The notes below the pieces were generated by a model that had not been told where the DNA came from, did not search any database, and was given only the letters and a program-made list of their open reading frames with translations. The position numbers and the translations under genes were made by a program. From Bradyrhizobium iriomotense (GTDB lineage: Bacteria > Pseudomonadota > Alphaproteobacteria > Rhizobiales > Xanthobacteraceae), in assembly GCF_030160715.1 (NCBI RefSeq), contig NZ_BSOW01000048.1, forward strand, positions 1 through 57,535: a stretch of DNA of 57,535 nucleotides, read 5' to 3'. Shown here in pieces: positions 53,918-57,535 of this stretch. Every line of letters starts with the position of its first letter. Position 1 is the first letter of the stretch.

Positions 53918-55675
53918 GTGTCGGTCGCTCAACGCAGACGCATCTCGACGCTGGTCATGAACCGCTTCGCGCGGAACATGCTTGCGCGCGCGAGCGGCGG
54001 TTCCGTGGCGCTGTCGCGGCTATGGCCGGGCCGCACCGACCGGCTGATCATCGCCCCGCACGATCTGCGCACCGCGGACGCCACCCGCGCGGCCGAGATC
54101 TATGCCGGGCGATTCGTGTTCGCCGGCAAGATCGTCAATTGCCACGGCCGCTCGATCTTCGATCTCGAGCCGCCGTCGGAGGACTGGGAGGTCGCCCTGC
54201 TCGGCTTCGGCTGGCTGCGTCATCTGCGCGCCGCCGACACCGCGCTGACGCGGGCCAATGCCCGCGCGCTTGTCGAGGACTGGATTTCCAATCCCGCCAA
54301 CAAGCGCCGCGCGGTGGCCCGCCGCGCCGACGTGCTGGCGCGGCGCGTGATCTCGCTGCTGTCTCAGGCGCCGCTGGTGCTTGGCGACACCGACAACAAG
54401 TTCTATCGCCGCTACTTGCGGGCGCTGGCGCGCGAGCTTCGTTATCTGCGTTTCACCATGGTCGACATCCCGGACGGGGTGCCGCGGCTGCAAGTGTTGA
54501 TCGCGCTGTGCTACGCCTCGCTGTGTCTTGCCAACCAGGCGCGCCACATCCGCAGCGCCTCGCGAAAACTGTCCGACGAATTGCAGCGCCAGATCCTCCC
54601 CGACGGCGGACACATCTCCCGCAATCCTGGCGCGCTGATCGAGCTCCTGATCGATTTGCTGCCGCTGCGGCAGACCTTTGCCGCGCGCAACATCGCACCG
54701 CCGCCGGCGCTGCTGAACGCGATCGACCGCATGATGCCGATGCTGCGTTTCTTCCGGCACGGCGACGGCAATTTCGCGCTGTTCAACGGCATGAGCGCGA
54801 CGTCGTCCGATCTGCTCGCCACGCTGCTGGCCTATGACGACACCCATGGCGCGCCGATGGCGACCATGCCGCATACCGGCTTCCAGCGTCTCGACGCCGG
54901 GCAGTTGACGCTGATCATGGATACCGGCGCGCCGCCACCGGCCAATGTCAGCCACGACGCTCATGCGGGCTGCCTGTCGTTCGAATTGTCCTCGGGCACG
55001 AGCCGCATCGTGACCAATTGCGGCATGCCGACGACGGGGCGCGACAATTGGCGGCCGTTCGCGCGCGGCACCGTGGCGCATTCGACGCTGACCTATCACG
55101 AGACATCGTCGTGCCAATTCGTCCAGCTGTCGGCCATGAAGAAGCTGCTGCACGGCGCGCCCGTGATCAGCGGGCCGGCCGTGGTCGAGAATTTTCGTGA
55201 GGTCGTGGCGAACGGCACGCTGCTGACGACGTCGCATGACGGCTACCTCGCCAAGTTCGGCGTGATCCACCGGCGTGTGGTGATGGTCTCCAATGACGGC
55301 ACGCGTCTCGACGGCGAGGACACGCTGTCCCCGCCGCAAGGAGGCCGGCTCAAGGGCGCGAATGCCGATTTCGCGCTGCGCTTCCACCTGCATCCGGCAG
55401 TGAAGGCGAGCCGGCTGTCGGATGCCCGCGGCGTGATGCTGGTGCTGCCGAACCGCGAGGTCTGGACCTTCGAGGCGCTCGACGACAAGGTCGATCTCGA
55501 GGACAGCGTGTTCCTGGCCGGCAATGACGGGCCGCGCCGCACCGCGCAGATCGTGATCCGGCAGGATGCGCGTCAGGCCCCCTCGATCCGCTGGAGCTTC
55601 GTCCGCTCCTCCGCTTCGCCGGCCGTCACCAACGCCCGCCGCAACGCAAGGCGCGAGCCGGAACTTCCGCTGTAA
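53918..55675 (+). CDS. Heparinase II/III-family protein
   Basis: The 585-residue protein has an N-terminal helical (alpha/alpha-toroid-like) part (about 50-330; QILPDGGHISRNPGALIELLIDLLPLRQTF) and a C-terminal beta-sandwich (about 340-575) with HDAHAGCLSFELSSGTSRIVTNCGMP and TLTYHETSSCQF. These are polysaccharide-lyase folds, but the substrate in alphaproteobacteria is unknown. No clear signal peptide is seen, so cellular location is uncertain. The GTG start at 53918 has an AAGGTAAGG site before it; ATG 53957 is an alternative. It sits between rsmB and purH. Confidence 0.87.
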   Translation: MSVAQRRRISTLVMNRFARNMLARASGGSVALSRLWPGRTDRLIIAPHDLRTADATRAAEIYAGRFVFAGKIVNCHGRSIFDLEPPSEDWEVALLGFGWLRHLRAADTALTRANARALVEDWISNPANKRRAVARRADVLARRVISLLSQAPLVLGDTDNKFYRRYLRALARELRYLRFTMVDIPDGVPRLQVLIALCYASLCLANQARHIRSASRKLSDELQRQILPDGGHISRNPGALIELLIDLLPLRQTFAARNIAPPPALLNAIDRMMPMLRFFRHGDGNFALFNGMSATSSDLLATLLAYDDTHGAPMATMPHTGFQRLDAGQLTLIMDTGAPPPANVSHDAHAGCLSFELSSGTSRIVTNCGMPTTGRDNWRPFARGTVAHSTLTYHETSSCQFVQLSAMKKLLHGAPVISGPAVVENFREVVANGTLLTTSHDGYLAKFGVIHRRVVMVSNDGTRLDGEDTLSPPQGGRLKGANADFALRFHLHPAVKASRLSDARGVMLVLPNREVWTFEALDDKVDLEDSVFLAGNDGPRRTAQIVIRQDARQAPSIRWSFVRSSASPAVTNARRNARREPELPL

Positions 55676-55732
55676 ACGCGCAGGGATCGCGCCTATCTAG
55701 CCGTTGTGAAGAGCACCGAAAGCTGATAACGA

Positions 55733-55815
55733 GCCCTCGCTCGCGCGACTGGCGACCTTGGATGGAGCACCATCGGGAAGCGCGGGACATATCTGCCGCG
55801 CGCCTGGGCATAGGT
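55733..55815 (+). promoter_or_regulatory. ZTP (pfl) riboswitch upstream of purH
   Basis: The leader matches the ZTP/pfl motif: P1 TCGCG/CGCGG (55741-55745 with 55781-55785), the conserved CGACTGGCG, P2 GATGG-AGCA-CCATC (55761-55774), CGGGAAGCG and the final CGCCTGGGCA (55801-55810). ZTP riboswitches bind ZMP/ZTP, which builds up when 10-formyl-THF is scarce, and turn on purine and folate genes; purH uses that cofactor. TGGGCAT (55805-55811) is complementary to ATGCCCA (55835-55841), so the unliganded RNA can mask the purH start region. No terminator lies between. Confidence 0.88.
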
Positions 55816-55840
55816 ACTCCCGACACAGAGGATCATGCCC

Positions 55841-57445
55841 ATGACTCAAGCGATGACTGACCATCCCCGTCGCGTCACCCGCGCCCTGCTCTCCGTTTCC
55901 GACAAGACCGGCCTGATCGAGTTCGCCAAGGCGCTGGCCGCCCATGGCGTCGAGCTGGTGTCGACCGGCGGCACTGCCAAGGCGATCGCGCAAGCGGGCC
56001 TCGAGGTGAAGGACGTCTCCGAGCTGACCGGCTTTCCCGAGATGATGGACGGCCGCGTCAAGACGCTGCATCCGAAGGTGCATGGCGGCCTGCTCGCGAT
56101 CCGCGACAACAAGGAACATGCAGAGGCGATGACGACGCACGGCATCGCGCCGATCGATCTGCTCGTCGTCAATCTCTATCCGTTCGAGGCGACCGTCGAC
56201 AAAGGCGCCGGTTTCGAGGAGTGCATCGAGAACATCGACATCGGCGGTCCCGCGATGATCCGCGCCGCCGCGAAGAACCATGACGACGTCGCCGTTGTCG
56301 TCGAGGCGCAGGACTACCAGGCCGTGCTCGACGAGCTTGCCGCCAACAACGGTGCGACCACGTTGAAGCTGCGCCGGCGCCTCGCCGCAAAGGCCTATGC
56401 GCGCACCGGCGCCTATGATGCCGCGATCTCCAACTGGTTCAACCGGCAGCTCGAGATCGAAGCGCCCGACTACCGCGCTTTCGGCGGCAGACTGATCCAG
56501 GCGCTGCGCTATGGCGAGAACCCGCACCAAACCGCGGCGTTCTACGCGACGCCCGACAAGCGGCCGGGCGTCTCGACCGCGCGGCAATTGCAGGGCAAGG
56601 AGCTCTCCTACAACAACATCAACGACACCGACGCGGCCTATGAGTGCATCGGCGAGTTCGACGCCAAGCGCACCGCGGCCTGCGTCATCGTCAAGCACGC
56701 CAATCCCTGCGGCGTCGCGGAAGGTCCCGATCTCGTCACCGCCTATCGCAGGGCGCTCGCCTGCGACTCGACCTCCGCCTTTGGCGGCATCATCGCGATG
56801 AACCGTGCGCTCGATGCCGACACCGCGCGCGAGATCACGAAAATCTTCACCGAGGTGATCATCGCGCCCGATGCCAGCGAGGAAGCGATCGCCATCATCG
56901 GCGCGCGCAAGAATCTGCGCCTGCTGCTCGCCGGCGGCCTGCCCGACCCGCGTTCGGCGGGTCTCACCGCCAAGACCGTTGCCGGCGGTTTGCTCGTGCA
57001 GAGCCGCGACAACGCCGTGGTTGACGACATGACGTTCAAGGTGGTGACCAAGCGTGCGCCGACCGACGCCGAAATGCGCGACCTGAAATTCGCGTTCCGG
57101 GTGGCCAAGCACGTCAAGTCCAACACCATCATCTACGCCAAGGATCTCGCCACCGTCGGCATCGGCGCGGGCCAGATGAGCCGGGTGGATTCGGCGCGGA
57201 TCGCGGCGCGGAAGGCCCAGGATGCGGCGAATGAGCTGAAGCTCGCCGAGCCCCTCACCAAGGGTTCAGTCGTAGCATCCGATGCATTCTTCCCGTTTGC
57301 CGACGGTATGCTCGCCTGCATCGAGGCAGGCGCCACCGCGGTGGTGCAGCCCGGCGGCTCGATGCGCGACGACGAAGTGATCAAGGCCGCCGATGAGCAT
57401 GGCATCGCGATGGTGTTCACGGGAACGCGGCATTTCCGGCACTAA
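55841..57445 (+). CDS. purH: AICAR transformylase/IMP cyclohydrolase
   Basis: PurH carries out the last two steps of IMP synthesis: formyl transfer from 10-formyl-THF to AICAR and cyclisation to IMP. The 534-residue product shows ALLSVSDKTGLIEFAKAL, ELVSTGGTAKAIA, GRVKTLHPKVHGGLLA (MGS-like cyclohydrolase half) and GENPHQTAAFY, KHANPCGVAEG (with the catalytic Lys-His), and FPFADGMLACIEAGATAVVQPGGS. AGAGGA at 55827-55832 is eight bases before ATG 55841 but only two before ATG 55835, so 55841 is preferred. It is controlled by the ZTP riboswitch in its leader. Confidence 0.97.
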   Translation: MTQAMTDHPRRVTRALLSVSDKTGLIEFAKALAAHGVELVSTGGTAKAIAQAGLEVKDVSELTGFPEMMDGRVKTLHPKVHGGLLAIRDNKEHAEAMTTHGIAPIDLLVVNLYPFEATVDKGAGFEECIENIDIGGPAMIRAAAKNHDDVAVVVEAQDYQAVLDELAANNGATTLKLRRRLAAKAYARTGAYDAAISNWFNRQLEIEAPDYRAFGGRLIQALRYGENPHQTAAFYATPDKRPGVSTARQLQGKELSYNNINDTDAAYECIGEFDAKRTAACVIVKHANPCGVAEGPDLVTAYRRALACDSTSAFGGIIAMNRALDADTAREITKIFTEVIIAPDASEEAIAIIGARKNLRLLLAGGLPDPRSAGLTAKTVAGGLLVQSRDNAVVDDMTFKVVTKRAPTDAEMRDLKFAFRVAKHVKSNTIIYAKDLATVGIGAGQMSRVDSARIAARKAQDAANELKLAEPLTKGSVVASDAFFPFADGMLACIEAGATAVVQPGGSMRDDEVIKAADEHGIAMVFTGTRHFRH

Positions 57446-57535
57446 AGCGTGATGGCATTAAGTTCGATAACCTGAATTTTTGAGGTAGTTGGCGCATTCC
57501 TCGGATGTGAAGGCATCGAGTGCGTGGCCGATTGC
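57442..57535. mobile_element. Putative end of an IS630-family insertion sequence
   Basis: CTAAAGCGTGATGGCATT beginning at the purH stop codon (57443-57445 TAA) is likely the terminal inverted repeat of the element that encodes the partial transposase. IS630 elements insert at TA, and the TA of the purH TAA is a plausible target. The other end is outside the window. Confidence 0.5.
57458..57535 (-). CDS. IS630-family transposase, C-terminal end (partial)
   Basis: The minus strand reads 25 codons then TAA (57458-57460): AIGHALDAFTSEECANYLKN followed by SGYRT. The DAFT-x-EECANY-x-K/RN-xGY ending is the characteristic C-terminus of IS630-type DDE transposases in rhizobia. The rest lies beyond the window. 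Only 12 bases separate its stop from that of purH, so the IS end must lie at or against the purH stop codon. Too short to tell whether the copy is intact. Confidence 0.75.
   Translation of the reverse strand, partial: AIGHALDAFTSEECANYLKNSGYRT

Noticed and set aside
54020..55393. 457-residue minus-strand frame over the heparinase-family gene
   Set aside because: Antisense shadow with Arg/His-rich composition.

Overview
The window reads as an ordinary stretch of chromosome from a Bradyrhizobium-like alphaproteobacterium (order Hyphomicrobiales). The reasons are high GC with strongly GC-biased third codon positions, tightly packed genes, alphaproteobacterial markers (IalB, the HemY/Mic60-like/HemD block, DUF1674/SdhAF4, a single-domain CheY-like receiver, a CtrA-type box), and many short palindromic repeats in the gaps that resemble those scattered through Bradyrhizobium genomes. 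The genus is inferred from sequence character, not from a search.

Layout. 1-8.4 kb: a 5'-truncated OmpA-family gene, argG (long form), a PAP2 phosphatase, a small membrane protein, rlmN, an IalB-family protein, a dienoyl-CoA-reductase-like SDR and a quinone oxidoreductase. 8.4-16.4 kb: a proline-rich membrane protein with a Sel1/TPR-like end next to a TAXI binding protein, a DUF1232 protein, a pterin dehydratase, a second TAXI protein anchored by two membrane segments, a Tat-exported PhoD phosphatase, a receiver protein and a Crp-type regulator. 16.4-20 kb: typA with a leader holding two back-to-back intrinsic terminators, and a flavin amine oxidase. 20-23.3 kb: a compact minus-strand operon (hydrolase, DUF2269, SDR-DoxX fusion, DCC thiol protein). 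23.5-28.6 kb: a GNAT acetyltransferase behind a CtrA-like box, ppa, the folD-DUF167-yggT cluster, tRNA-Ala(CGC), a glutamine amidotransferase-like protein and an SDR. 28.8-38.4 kb: TerB-like protein, zinc-ribbon nucleotide cyclase, cytochrome P450, Tat-exported hydrolase, MFS exporter, two small secreted cysteine-motif proteins, a polysaccharide deacetylase, a small secreted protein and tRNA-Thr(CGT). 38.5-45 kb: hemY, a Mic60/mitofilin-like gene and hemD on the minus strand, divergent from tsaD-gpsA-EVE. 45-50.4 kb: a second class III cyclase, an SRPBCC protein, topoisomerase IB and acs. 50.8-57.5 kb: an L,D-transpeptidase, a thermonuclease-like protein, DUF1674, rsmB, a heparinase II/III protein, purH behind a ZTP (pfl) riboswitch, and the C-terminal end of an IS630-family transposase cut by the window edge.

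How it fits together. Most genes are core metabolism or translation: arginine, purine, folate, haem, acetate activation, and tRNA/rRNA modification. One-carbon supply links folD (10-formyl-THF), the ZTP riboswitch (senses ZMP/ZTP when 10-formyl-THF is short) and purH (uses 10-formyl-THF). There is no phage, CRISPR array, secretion system or biosynthetic gene cluster. The points most worth following are the riboswitch that can pair directly with the purH start codon, the tandem-terminator leader of typA, the receptor-like anchored TAXI protein, the four-gene redox module at 20-23 kb, and an IS630-like end with a matching mini-palindrome 11 kb away.
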